Shown here one piece after another: positions 1 to 7,962 of a DNA stretch of 64,000 bases; the stretch's first letter is position 1; every line of letters begins with the position of its first letter. The stretch spans positions 62,001-126,000 of the forward strand of contig BTVX01000001.1 in NCBI GenBank assembly GCA_045862995.1, given 5' to 3'. Source of the stretch: UBA2387 sp019454665 (GTDB taxonomy: Bacteria > Armatimonadota > Fimbriimonadia > Fimbriimonadales > Fimbriimonadaceae). The position numbers and the translations under genes were made by a program. Below the pieces are notes generated by a model. It had not been told where the DNA came from. It saw nothing but the letters and a program-made list of their open reading frames with translations, and made no database searches.

Positions 1-151
1 TGTCGAGTTTGGGCGCCTGCATGGGCGACGAGTAGCCGAACTGCTGGATGAGTTTCGGCTTGACCGTCTCCGCGTAATGCTTCTTCAGGCGCGGCGCCGG
101 GATCTTGACCGGTGCTGCGTCCTGTGATTCTTCCTTCGTCTTCTTAGCCAT
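1..151 (-). CDS. rplE: 50S ribosomal protein L5, 5' part only
   Basis: L5 binds 5S rRNA in the central protuberance of the large subunit. Only the first ~50 codons lie in the window; the gene runs off the left edge. Translation from the ATG at 151 starts MAKKTKEES and continues with RLKKHYAETVKPKLIQQFGY and then MQAPKLD, which matches the conserved N-terminus of L5 (R-L-x-x-x-Y ... L...FGY ... P-K-L). There is a short lysine/glutamate extension before that block. It follows rplX by 20 nt, the standard spc order. Confidence 0.93.
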   Translation of the reverse strand, partial: MAKKTKEESQDAAPVKIPAPRLKKHYAETVKPKLIQQFGYSSPMQAPKLD

Positions 152-171
152 GGTCGTTCAAATCGAGTGCG

Positions 172-579
172 TCATTCGTGCGGCAGCGGCGTGTCCTGGA
201 TGGTTTCGCCGCTCTTCTTGGCGTACCGCTCCAGTTTGCCCTCGCTGTTGCGCCGGCGTCCCACTCGGGTCGGCTCGCCGGTCTTGGGGTCGATGAGCAT
301 GAGGTTGCTGATGTCGATGGGCGCGGGGATACGAAGTCGCATGGACCGCTCGCCCTGCCGTCGTGCCTTGCGGTGTTTGATGACGGCGTTCAACGGCAAC
401 GGCTGATCGGGTTCTTCGTCGTTGGTCTTCAAGACGATCGCTCGGTTGGACTTGGGGTCCACCGAGTACACGTAGCCCACTTCGCCCTTATCCTTGCCGG
501 CGACGATCTGCACACGATCGCCCCTTCGGATCTTGAGTTTGGGCATGCTTGAGAGTCGCTTGATTTCGGCTTTCGTCAT
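172..579 (-). CDS. rplX: 50S ribosomal protein L24
   Basis: L24 is an assembly initiator of the 50S subunit. The KOW motif is visible as RRGDRVQIVAGKDKG at about residues 18-32, and the C-terminal block LIDPKTGEPTRVGRR is typical of the family. The start at 579 is chosen because GGAGGT lies 11 nt upstream, inside the end of rplN; a second ATG at 546 (MPKLKIRRGD) would give a more usual N-terminus but has no ribosome-binding site. The rplN stop is 4 nt upstream, so translation is probably coupled. Confidence 0.93.
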   Translation of the reverse strand: MTKAEIKRLSSMPKLKIRRGDRVQIVAGKDKGEVGYVYSVDPKSNRAIVLKTNDEEPDQPLPLNAVIKHRKARRQGERSMRLRIPAPIDISNLMLIDPKTGEPTRVGRRRNSEGKLERYAKKSGETIQDTPLPHE

Positions 580-583
580 GGGA

Positions 584-955
584 TTAGAGCACCTCCGGGG
601 CCAGCGACACGATCTTCATGAAGTTGTGGTCGCGGAGTTCGCGTGCAACCGGTCCAAAGATGCGTGTGCCTCTGGGCTCCATGTTGTTGGGGTTGATGAC
701 CACGCACGCGTTGTCGTCGAACCGCAGGGTCGAGCCATCGGCTCGGCGGACGGCGTGCTTGGTGCGCACCACCACGGCCTTGATCACGTCGCCCTTCTTG
801 ACGGGCATGTTGGGCGTGGCGACCTTGACAGAAGCCACGATGACGTCTCCCACACCGCCGTAACGCGGTTGGGAGCCCTTCAGCACGCGGATGCACATGA
901 CCTCGCGCGCGCCGGAGTTGTCCGCCACTTTCAGTCTCGAAAACTGTTGAACCAT
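584..955 (-). CDS. rplN: 50S ribosomal protein L14
   Basis: L14 lies at the subunit interface and contacts 16S rRNA (bridge B8). The 123-aa length is normal. Diagnostic blocks are present: LKVADNSGAREVMCIRVL near residues 8-25, GDVIVASVK, and the C-terminal GPVARELRDHNFMKIVSLAPEVL. It is separated from rpsQ by 71 nt, the longest gap within this ribosomal run; that gap holds a small GC-rich inverted repeat but no obvious promoter. Confidence 0.97.
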   Translation of the reverse strand: MVQQFSRLKVADNSGAREVMCIRVLKGSQPRYGGVGDVIVASVKVATPNMPVKKGDVIKAVVVRTKHAVRRADGSTLRFDDNACVVINPNNMEPRGTRIFGPVARELRDHNFMKIVSLAPEVL

Positions 956-1026
956 GTTCGTTGCTCGCTTGCCAGAGCCCTTCGGGCGCGTTCAGCGCCT
1001 GACGGGGTTGGCAGAATTTTGTTTCC

Positions 1027-1299
1027 TTACTTGACCTTTTCGAGAATCTGGACGACACGCCATCGCTTGTCCTTGCTCAACGGGCGGGTCTCCATGATCT
1101 CGACGCGGTCTCCTTCGTCGCATCCCAGCAGGTCGTGGGCCTTGAAGCGCTCGGTGCGCCGCATGACCTTGCCGTAGAGCGGGTGCTGGATGCGCCGCTC
1201 GACGCGCACGACGACGGTCTTCTCCATTTTGTTGGAGACGACGATGCCCTCTCGGACCTTGCGTTGCGCTCGATTCTCGCTAGGATTCGTTTCGCTCAC
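1027..1299 (-). CDS. rpsQ: 30S ribosomal protein S17
   Basis: S17 is a primary binder of 16S rRNA in the 5' domain. The 90-aa protein contains the family core GIVVSNKMEKTVVVRVER and HPLYGKVMRRTERFKAHD, then the GDRVEIMETRPLSKDKRW motif. The start codon overlaps the rpmC stop (ATGA, 1296-1299), so the two genes are translationally coupled. Confidence 0.97.
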   Translation of the reverse strand: MSETNPSENRAQRKVREGIVVSNKMEKTVVVRVERRIQHPLYGKVMRRTERFKAHDLLGCDEGDRVEIMETRPLSKDKRWRVVQILEKVK

Positions 1300-1502
1300 G
1301 CCTGTTCACCTTGCTTCTGCGTCATGATCGTCAGGATGCGGGCGATGTTGTGTCGCCGCGCCTTCAATGTCGACACGTCCGTGATCTGGCGGAACACCAG
1401 GTCGCGCCGCGCCTTGTACAGCGCCGCCTGCTCCTGCTTCAGCATGTCCTGAAGTTCGGCGACGCTCTTGTTCTTCAATTCGGTGGCCTTGAGTTGCTTC
1501 AT
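1296..1502 (-). CDS. rpmC: 50S ribosomal protein L29
   Basis: L29 is a small two-helix protein near the exit tunnel that contributes to the docking site for trigger factor and SRP. The 68-aa sequence has the characteristic pattern ELKNKSVAELQDMLKQEQ followed by the second helix with RRHNIARILTIM. It overlaps rpsQ by 4 nt and follows rplP by 3 nt. Confidence 0.96.
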   Translation of the reverse strand: MKQLKATELKNKSVAELQDMLKQEQAALYKARRDLVFRQITDVSTLKARRHNIARILTIMTQKQGEQA

Positions 1503-1505
1503 GGC

Positions 1506-1989
<484 letters not shown>

Positions 1990-2003
<14 letters not shown>

Positions 2004-2730
2004 TTTGGGTTGCCTCCTGCGCTCCAGGCGCTTCCGCTTGGTCTCGGCCGCGGCGGCGCGGCGCGACTTCCTGCTGAATCTTTCGCTCGGGCAAGACTTC
2101 GCCTCGGTAGATCCACACCTTGACGCCCACCGAACCGTAGATGGTGTGGGCCGCGGCAACGCCGTAGTCAATATCGGCGCGCAACGTGTGCAGAGGCACC
2201 TTGCCGTGCATGTCGGACTCGCGTCGGGCGATTTCCGCGCCGTTCAAGCGACCGGACACCATGACCTTGATGCCGCGACCGTTCATGCGGAGGCATCGCG
2301 TGATGGACTGGCGCATGGCTCTTCGGTGCGAGACACGCTTTTCAAGCTGGGCGGCGATGTTCTCGGCCACGAGTTGGGCATCCAACTCGGGTTGGCGGAC
2401 TTCGGTCACGTTGACCTGAACCTGAGCGGTTCGGTCGCGGCGGCGCTCCATGCGCATCAGCATGCCCGTCAGTTCGTCAATGCCTCGCCCCTGTCGGCCG
2501 ATGACGGCACCGGGACGCGAGGTGAAGATGTTGACCTTGACGTGGTTGGCCGCGCGCTCGATTTCGACCCGGGCGATGATGCCCAAGCCGAACCGGTGCT
2601 TGACCATGTTGCGGATTCGGTCGTCGGCAGTCAACAGTTCGCCGTACTGCTTCTTGTTGGCGTACCAGTGACTGTCCCAGCCCCGGATCACTCCGACGCG
2701 GAACCCTACCGGATGGATTTTCTGACCCAT
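1990..2730 (-). CDS. rpsC: 30S ribosomal protein S3
   Basis: S3 sits at the mRNA entry channel and takes part in mRNA unwinding. The 246-aa protein shows MGQKIHPVGFRVGVIRGWDS at the N-terminus, the KH-domain motif GRQGRGIDEL around residue 80, and the C-terminal domain (SGRLNGAEIARRE, GVKVWIYRGE). A modest charged extension follows the canonical end. The start is 2 nt after the rplV stop. Confidence 0.97.
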
Positions 2731-2732
2731 GC

Positions 2733-3275
2733 TTAGTTCTGTTCCTCCTGAGTCTCGGGCGCGGTTTCGGGGGTGGTTTCCACGGTTTCTTCGACCGGTG
2801 CGGCTTCGGCGACCGGCTCAGCGGCAGCGGCTTCGACGGGCTTATCGCTCGCCTTGGCTTTGCCGGACTTCTTCTTGGCGGACGCGAACGTCGGCCGCGG
2901 CTTGGCCTTGGTGCCGCCCGACTTTGACGTGTCCTTGGGCTCCAGCGAATCCTCGACGACCACGGTGATGTGGCTGGTCTTCTTCTGGATTCGGAACGCC
3001 CGGCCCATGGCGCGCGCCTGGATGCGCTTGAACACGGGACCCTGGTCCACGCTGATGCGCGCGATCACCAAGGAGTCGGCCGAGATGCCGTAGTTCTCCT
3101 GGGCGTTCGCAATGGCGCTGATCAGCGTCTTGCGCAGGTAGTGGGCGCCCTTGCTGGGGTGATAGCCCAACACGTTCGCGACGTGGGTGGCCGATTTGCC
3201 CTTGACCTCGTCGGCGACGATGCGCACCTTTCGGGGCTGCACCCGCACGTTCTTCAAAACCGCTCTGACTTCCAT
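2733..3275 (-). CDS. rplV: 50S ribosomal protein L22 with a long Lys-then-Ala/Glu tail
   Basis: L22 lines the peptide exit tunnel through its beta-hairpin loop. Residues 1-112 hold the family core (VRAVLKNVRVQPRKVRIVAD, the AISAIANAQENYG region, and the loop near RIQARAMGRAFRIQKKTSHI). At 180 aa the protein is ~65-70 residues longer than a typical bacterial L22. The excess is a lysine-rich linker (KKKSGKAKASDK) followed by an Ala/Val/Glu/Thr-rich acidic tail. It is 19 nt from rpsS. Confidence 0.96.
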   Translation of the reverse strand: MEVRAVLKNVRVQPRKVRIVADEVKGKSATHVANVLGYHPSKGAHYLRKTLISAIANAQENYGISADSLVIARISVDQGPVFKRIQARAMGRAFRIQKKTSHITVVVEDSLEPKDTSKSGGTKAKPRPTFASAKKKSGKAKASDKPVEAAAAEPVAEAAPVEETVETTPETAPETQEEQN

Positions 3276-3294
3276 GGTTGAACTCTATCCGGCG

Positions 3295-3582
3295 TTACCG
3301 GAGTCGCGCCCCCCGCTCGGGCAACGAACCGCCGTGCCCTCGGTAGGTGCGCGTCGGGGCGAATTCTCCGAGTTTGTGGCCGATCATGTTCTCGGTCACG
3401 AAAACAGGGATGTGCTTCTTCCCGTCGTGCACGGCGAACGTGTGGCCGACCATGTCGGGCGTGATCGTGGATCGCCGCGACCACGTCTTGATCAGCCGCT
3501 TTTCGCCTTTGTCGTTCATGTCGAGCACCTTCTTCATCAGGTGCTCGTCCACGAAGAATCCTTTCTTGAGACTTCTCGCCAT
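3295..3582 (-). CDS. rpsS: 30S ribosomal protein S19
   Basis: S19 lies in the 30S head and forms part of the intersubunit bridges with 5S/23S elements. The 95-aa sequence is canonical: MARSLKKGFFVDEHLMKKV, then TWSRRSTITPDMVGHTFAVHDGKK and HKLGEFAPTRTYRGH. It follows rplB by 33 nt. Confidence 0.97.
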   Translation of the reverse strand: MARSLKKGFFVDEHLMKKVLDMNDKGEKRLIKTWSRRSTITPDMVGHTFAVHDGKKHIPVFVTENMIGHKLGEFAPTRTYRGHGGSLPERGARLR

Positions 3583-3615
3583 AGCTGTGCGCCGTTCCTC
3601 TGGCCAACCCTGCGG

Positions 3616-4443
3616 TTAGCTCTTCCTCCGTCGGACGATAAACTTGTCGGTGCGCTTGTTGGAGCGCGTCTTGGTGCCGAGCGCCTTGTTGCCCCAGCGG
3701 TCCACAGGACCCTTCTTGCGGCCAACGGGCGATTTCGCTTCGCCGCCACCGTGTGGGTGGTCGCGCGGGCTCATCACAACGCCGCGGACGTGCGGCTTGC
3801 GGCCCTTGCCTCGGTTCTTGCCGGCCTTGCCGATCTGCTCGTTCTCGTGGTCGCTGTTGCCCACCTCGCCGACGGTCGCGCGGCACGTGTTGTGCACCAT
3901 GCGCATTTCGCCGGAAGGCAGTCGAACGGTGACGTAGGAACCTTCCTTCGCCATCACCTGAGCGGACATGCCAGCCGAGCGGACCATCTGGCCGCCGCGA
4001 CCTGGGTTCAGCTCGATGTTGTGGACGAGCGTACCGAGGGGAATCTGCTTGAGTTCGAGGCAGTGACCGGGCAGGATGTCGGCGCCTTGGCCGCTCATCA
4101 CTCGGTCGCCCACCTTGATTCCCTTGGGCGCGATAATGTACCGCTTTTCGCCATCCAAGTAGTGGAGGAGGGCGATGCGGCTCGTGCGGTTCGGATCGTA
4201 TTCGATCGCGGCCACCTGCGCCACGACGCCATCCTTGTTCCGCTTGAAGTCCACCACACGGTAGCGCTTGCGTCCGCCGCCCCGGTGGAACGACGTGATG
4301 CGACCCGTATGGTTGCGTCCACCCGTGGCCGATTTGCCCTTGGTCAGGGACTTCTCGGGTTTGGACCGCGTGACTTCCTTGTAGTCCGAGACGATCATGA
4401 ACCGTCGTCCCGGCGATGTCGGTTTGTACTGTCGGGTCGCCAT
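3616..4443 (-). CDS. rplB: 50S ribosomal protein L2
   Basis: L2 is needed for subunit association and peptidyl-transferase assembly. The 275-aa length is standard. Recognisable parts are KPTSPGRRFMIVSD at the N-terminus, GGGRKRYRVVDFKRNKDGV, and the C-terminal SPRDHPHGGGEAKSPVGRK block carrying the essential histidine (about residue 230). The start is 1 nt after the rplW stop. Confidence 0.98.
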   Translation of the reverse strand: MATRQYKPTSPGRRFMIVSDYKEVTRSKPEKSLTKGKSATGGRNHTGRITSFHRGGGRKRYRVVDFKRNKDGVVAQVAAIEYDPNRTSRIALLHYLDGEKRYIIAPKGIKVGDRVMSGQGADILPGHCLELKQIPLGTLVHNIELNPGRGGQMVRSAGMSAQVMAKEGSYVTVRLPSGEMRMVHNTCRATVGEVGNSDHENEQIGKAGKNRGKGRKPHVRGVVMSPRDHPHGGGEAKSPVGRKKGPVDRWGNKALGTKTRSNKRTDKFIVRRRKS

Positions 4444-4444
4444 G

Positions 4445-4798
4445 TTAGACTCCGTAATCCTCCAGTTGCTGACCCTTGGCCAGGGTCACGATCGCCTTCT
4501 TCCAGTCGGATCGCTTGCCGACGGCGCGGAAGTTGCGCGACTTGGTTTTGCCCGACACGTTGATCGTGCGGACGCTGGCCACCTTGATGCGGTCGTCGGC
4601 CTTCTTGCCCTCGTTGTAGATGGTCTCAATGGCCTTCTGGATCTCGATCTTGTTGGCGTTGGTCGCCACGACAAACGTGTACTTGCGGACGATCTGCCGC
4701 TCGTCGCGGATGCGAGGATCGCCGTAGGACAACGCCACCGATCGCTCGGTGATGTGCGGTTTGATAATGATGCTGTAGGGGTCTTTCATCAGGACCAC
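4445..4798 (-). CDS. rplW: 50S ribosomal protein L23
   Basis: L23 is the main docking site of trigger factor and SRP at the tunnel exit. At 117 aa it is slightly longer than E. coli L23 because of an insertion near residues 20-35. The family pattern IIKPHITERSVAL ... YTFVVATNANKIEIQKAIE ... VRTINVSGKTK is clear. Its start overlaps the rplD end by 10 nt. Confidence 0.95.
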   Translation of the reverse strand: MVLMKDPYSIIIKPHITERSVALSYGDPRIRDERQIVRKYTFVVATNANKIEIQKAIETIYNEGKKADDRIKVASVRTINVSGKTKSRNFRAVGKRSDWKKAIVTLAKGQQLEDYGV

Positions 4799-5457
4799 AC
4801 CTCTTCGATGCGCGCAAGGGCGTCCTTGGCGATCACGATCTGGTGCGCGACCATCAGGTCGCGCGCCGAAAACGCTTGGGTCTTGACCGTCGTTCCGTCG
4901 TCTCCCGGCTTCGCGGGTGCGGTTCGCACCTCGACGTTCGGGAGGTTGCGGAAGCTGCGGTACGTCGCGTCGTGGTACTCGGGAAGGATCACGAGCACGC
5001 GGCGCGAGTCGGAGCCGAGGCTCTTGAGCAGCGCGGCGGCGTCCTTGGTCTTGGGCGCCTCGAAGTTGATGCCGTCCACCACGGTCACCACGCCTTCTTC
5101 GATCCGCGCGTTGAGCGCGCCGACGATGGCGAGGCGTCGCTCCTTCTTGTTGAGCTTCTTTTCGTAGCTGCGCGGCTTGACGGCGAGCGCCATGGAGCCG
5201 TGTGCGTAGTGGGGTGAACGGGTGGAGCCTTGTCGGGCGTTGCCCGTCTTCTTCTGCTTGTACGGCTTGCGGCCGCCGCCCCGGGTTTCGCTGCGCGTCT
5301 TGGCCGACTGCGTGCCTTGGCGCCAGTTGGCTTCTTCGGTGACCAGCGCCCGGTGGAGGACGCTCGATGCGGCCTTCACGTCGCCGAGCTTGAGTTCCTG
5401 CTCGCCGACCTTCTTGCCCTTGCTGTCTTTGACTTCGATCTTCGCCATGACGCTCAC
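4789..5457 (-). CDS. rplD: 50S ribosomal protein L4
   Basis: L4 lines the exit tunnel; in some bacteria it also represses the S10 operon. The 222-aa protein carries the long basic loop SAKTRSETRGGGRKPYKQKKTGNAR (shown here in two halves: SAKTRSETRGGGRKPYK and QKKTGNARQGS) and the C-terminal globular part VLVILPEYHDATYRSFRNL. The first ATG (5457) overlaps the rplC stop by 4 nt; an ATG three codons later is possible. Confidence 0.96.
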   Translation of the reverse strand: MSVMAKIEVKDSKGKKVGEQELKLGDVKAASSVLHRALVTEEANWRQGTQSAKTRSETRGGGRKPYKQKKTGNARQGSTRSPHYAHGSMALAVKPRSYEKKLNKKERRLAIVGALNARIEEGVVTVVDGINFEAPKTKDAAALLKSLGSDSRRVLVILPEYHDATYRSFRNLPNVEVRTAPAKPGDDGTTVKTQAFSARDLMVAHQIVIAKDALARIEEVWS

Positions 5458-6080
5458 TTCCCGCCCTTCTTGATGATCACGAGGCCGCCGTTCGGACCGG
5501 CGACGCTCCCGCTGACGAGAATGAGGTTGCGCTCGGCATCCACCTTAACCACCTTGAGACCCTTTTGGCTGACGGTCTCGTGGCCCATGTGGCCGGGCCT
5601 TCGCGAACCCTTGAAAACGCGCTGCGGACCCGTGGCCCCGTTGGAAAGCGGTCGGCGGTGGGTCATGTAGCCGTGGGTCATGTGCTGGCCGGAGAAGTGG
5701 TAGCGCTTCACGCCGCCCGCGAACCCTCGGCCCTTGCTGGTGCCGGTGACCACGATCTTCTCGCCTTCCTCGAAGATGTCGGCGGTGATCTCTTGGCCGA
5801 GTTCGAACCCGTTCGTGTCGTCCACCCGGATCTCCTTGAGCGTGCGGAGGTTCTTGCCGACGCCGGACTTCTTCAGGTGGCCGAACTTGGGCCACGTGAG
5901 GCTCTTCTCCTTGGCGTCGCCGAACCCGACCTGCACGGCCGAGTAGCCGTCCGTCTCCGCAGTCTTGATCTGCGTGACGTAGACAGGACCCGCTTGGATG
6001 ACGGTGACAGGCACCATCTTCCCATCCTCGTTGAAGAGGTGGGTCATCCCGATTTTCGTTCCCAGAATCGCTGGCAACAT
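5454..6080 (-). CDS. rplC: 50S ribosomal protein L3
   Basis: L3 is an early 23S rRNA-binding protein near the peptidyl-transferase centre. I start it at the ATG at 6080, giving MLPAILGTKIGMTHLFNEDG and 208 aa, the usual size; the open frame extends upstream (to 6146) but only this start gives the conserved first residues. GGAG lies 13 nt upstream. The loop GTSKGRGFAGGVKRYHFSGQ that reaches the active site is present. It is the first gene of this S10-type operon; rpsJ, normally immediately upstream, is absent. Confidence 0.96.
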   Translation of the reverse strand: MLPAILGTKIGMTHLFNEDGKMVPVTVIQAGPVYVTQIKTAETDGYSAVQVGFGDAKEKSLTWPKFGHLKKSGVGKNLRTLKEIRVDDTNGFELGQEITADIFEEGEKIVVTGTSKGRGFAGGVKRYHFSGQHMTHGYMTHRRPLSNGATGPQRVFKGSRRPGHMGHETVSQKGLKVVKVDAERNLILVSGSVAGPNGGLVIIKKGGK

Positions 6081-6303
6081 AATGTTTCGTTTACTCCGTC
6101 GCACGATCATGCACGCGCCCCCAATGGGCGGTCGCGCAAGCCGCACGTATCTCAGGGTTGTGTTTCAGCGTTCAGCTTCGATTGCCTCGTCAGCGTTTCG
6201 GAAGTCGTTGCCCGCGTGATTCCGCGACTGGCGCGGTGCGGGGCGACACGCTTGAGACTGGAAGCCGGCGCATCCCATCGGGTCCGTCATGGACCAAGGG
6301 AGC
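6081..6303 (-). other. 5' leader of the ribosomal operon
   Basis: About 215 nt separate the predicted transcription start (near 6297) from rplC. No open frame resembling S10 or any other protein could be read here on either strand. The length would allow an autoregulatory leader, but I could not fold it and claim no specific structure. Confidence 0.4.
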
Positions 6304-6332
6304 ATTGTACCGAATCCGATTCCAGAATGCAA
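6304..6332 (-). promoter_or_regulatory. Promoter of the rplC ribosomal operon
   Basis: On the minus strand TTGCAT (6332-6327) and TACAAT (6309-6304) are separated by exactly 17 nt, a good sigma-70-type match. It is the only strong promoter found upstream of the 13 ribosomal genes. Confidence 0.75.
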
Positions 6333-6364
6333 GGGTCCCAGTGTTCGACCCCATGGAGGGATGA

Positions 6365-6370
6365 TAGAAT
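6365..6370 (+). promoter_or_regulatory. -10 box, leaderless-type start
   Basis: TAGAAT lies 9 nt before the ATG at 6380, so transcription would begin at or within a few nt of the start codon. No Shine-Dalgarno sequence is seen. Confidence 0.5.
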
Positions 6371-6379
6371 GTAGGAACC

Positions 6380-6691
6380 ATGCGATTGGAGATCGTCGTC
6401 CCCGACACCGCCCCCGAGAGGATTCGGCAGCGGCTCGCCGATTTGGTGCGTTGCCTGAACGAGACCCCAGACTTGGTCGAGGACCTGGACTTCGACCCAG
6501 AAGGGGCGGCCGGCGACGAGGACGAAGCCGACCTGCACCGGCGGATCCAAGCCAAGTGCACTCCTGAAGTCATCGCGAACCTGATGCAGCAGGCCGAAGA
6601 CATCCGCGCCGGGAACGGATTGAGTTTGGAGCAGGTCTTCGACTTCCTTGAGGAATCGAAGGAACGATGGGTCGCCGACCAGCGAAACTGA
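6380..6691 (+). CDS. Putative antitoxin partner of a ParE-like toxin
   Basis: This 103-aa protein is very acidic in the middle (DLVEDLDFDPE, GDEDEADLHRR) and I do not recognise its family. It is assigned as an antitoxin only by position: its end overlaps the start of a ParE-like toxin gene by 25 nt, and the order antitoxin-then-toxin is the usual one. It has no ribbon-helix-helix or Phd signature that I can see. The C-terminal half (VIANLMQQAEDIRAGNGLSL) looks helical and may wrap the toxin. A TAGAAT -10 box just upstream suggests a leaderless mRNA. Confidence 0.6.
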   Translation: MRLEIVVPDTAPERIRQRLADLVRCLNETPDLVEDLDFDPEGAAGDEDEADLHRRIQAKCTPEVIANLMQQAEDIRAGNGLSLEQVFDFLEESKERWVADQRN

Positions 6692-6990
6692 AGGTCGAGT
6701 TGGCCGTCGCAGCTAGGACCGACCTGGATCGGATCTTGCGCTACAACCTCCGCCATTTCGGCCAACGACACGCCGAGAGCTATCTGGCGTTTCTTCGATC
6801 ACAAATTGACGGGTTGGCCAGAGACTATCCCTTCGGCCTGAGCATCGAAGGCCATCCCGGCCTCCGGTACCACATCATGAAGCGGCGTCCCGGAGGCGAC
6901 GGCCACCTCGCCCTCTATCTCGTTGAAGAGGACAAGGTCCTCGTCCTGCGCGTTTTTCACACCAAGCAGGATTGGCCGAGCAGCCTCTGA
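6667..6990 (+). CDS. ParE/RelE-superfamily toxin
   Basis: This 107-aa protein has the fold signature of the family: an early helix with ELAVAARTDLDRILRYN, a second helix (AESYLAFLRSQIDGLARDYP), then beta strands ending YLVEEDKVLVLRVFHTKQDW. ParE toxins inhibit gyrase and RelE toxins cleave mRNA on the ribosome; the sequence does not settle which applies here, although the terminal 'VFHTKQDW' resembles ParE. The start ATG lies inside the upstream gene (25-nt overlap), which implies coupled expression. Confidence 0.8.
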   Translation: MGRRPAKLKVELAVAARTDLDRILRYNLRHFGQRHAESYLAFLRSQIDGLARDYPFGLSIEGHPGLRYHIMKRRPGGDGHLALYLVEEDKVLVLRVFHTKQDWPSSL

Positions 6991-7039
6991 GAACGCATGG
7001 GATGACACGCCTCGGCGTCCGCACCGAAGACACCCGGGC

Positions 7040-7104
7040 GTTGGCAAGTGGTGAACGGTCGGGGCGAGCCAACCAAGTGGCACCCATACCGACCACCTGC
7101 CAAC
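7040..7104. repeat. 13-bp inverted repeat between convergent genes
   Basis: Arms at 7040-7052 and 7092-7104 are complementary at 12 of 13 positions around a 39-nt loop. It sits between the 3' ends of the ParE-like gene and the barrel gene on the other strand, so a bidirectional terminator is possible, but there is no T-run. Confidence 0.4.
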
Positions 7105-7119
7105 GCACTCGTCGGCCGG

Positions 7120-7962
7120 TCAGAACGACGCCTTCAGCGACACCCGAAGATCAAGAGTCGCCGAGGTCTTTGTCCGCAAGTCGTCCGCGACGCCGCCCGG
7201 CTCGTACAGGAAGAACGACGTGAAGCCCGCGAGCGGGGTGCCCGTGTACGGGATGCCGCCGGGGAACACGTAGGCGCTCAGCGAGATGCTGCCCCACTCC
7301 GGCGAGCCGTATTCGAGACCCAGACGCGCCATGGCCCGCGTGCTCCCATCGGGGTTCACCACCGTTCCGCTGGGCCGCTCGAACAGCAGTCTGCCCTCGT
7401 AGAGGAAGCTCCAGCCCTTGGCCTTCAGCGGTTGCTTGCCCGCGTAGCCGACACCGAACACCGATGCCGACCGGCTGCCCGCTTTGATGCGGCTGTACGA
7501 ACCCGACCACCCCTCGTGATCCACCGCGAACGTGTCCGTCTTCGGGCCGAAATAGAGCGCCGAAGAGCCGTCGGTCTGCTCGAACGTGCCGTCTCCTGAG
7601 CGATGGGCGATGTAGGAGACGCCGAACGGCGCTCCGCCGCGGCTTTGGAACTCGTAGCGCATCCCGAACTCGGTGGCCCTCGCGTCGAACGTGCTGCGGT
7701 TGCCCGTGGCGGGGTCTTCCTTGCCCTTCGCGTCGAGCGATTGGCTGCCGAACCAAAGCTTGAACTGCTTGACCGGCTGGATGTCGAACTTGAGGTACTT
7801 GGACGACAGGCTGCGGCCGCCAAAGCTCGCGCCCAGCCCGCCGAACGTCAGGCCGATGGAGCGATCTTTGCCGTCCGAAGCGAGTTCGACGCGTTCTTGG
7901 GCTTGCGCTCCGGCGACGAGAAGGGCCGTAGCGGCCAGAAGTGTGGTCTTGGTTGTCATCAT
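7120..7962 (-). CDS. Predicted outer-membrane beta-barrel protein
   Basis: A 280-aa protein with a signal peptide (MMTTKTTLLAATALLVAGAQAQ) and then alternating hydrophobic/polar strands rich in Gly, Ser, Tyr and Phe. It ends ATLDLRVSLKASF, a terminal amphipathic strand finishing in phenylalanine as in proteins recognised by BamA. No known family is recognised. Its start overlaps the stop of the upstream lipoprotein gene (ATGATGA context), so the two are probably made together. Confidence 0.65.
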   Translation of the reverse strand: MMTTKTTLLAATALLVAGAQAQERVELASDGKDRSIGLTFGGLGASFGGRSLSSKYLKFDIQPVKQFKLWFGSQSLDAKGKEDPATGNRSTFDARATEFGMRYEFQSRGGAPFGVSYIAHRSGDGTFEQTDGSSALYFGPKTDTFAVDHEGWSGSYSRIKAGSRSASVFGVGYAGKQPLKAKGWSFLYEGRLLFERPSGTVVNPDGSTRAMARLGLEYGSPEWGSISLSAYVFPGGIPYTGTPLAGFTSFFLYEPGGVADDLRTKTSATLDLRVSLKASF

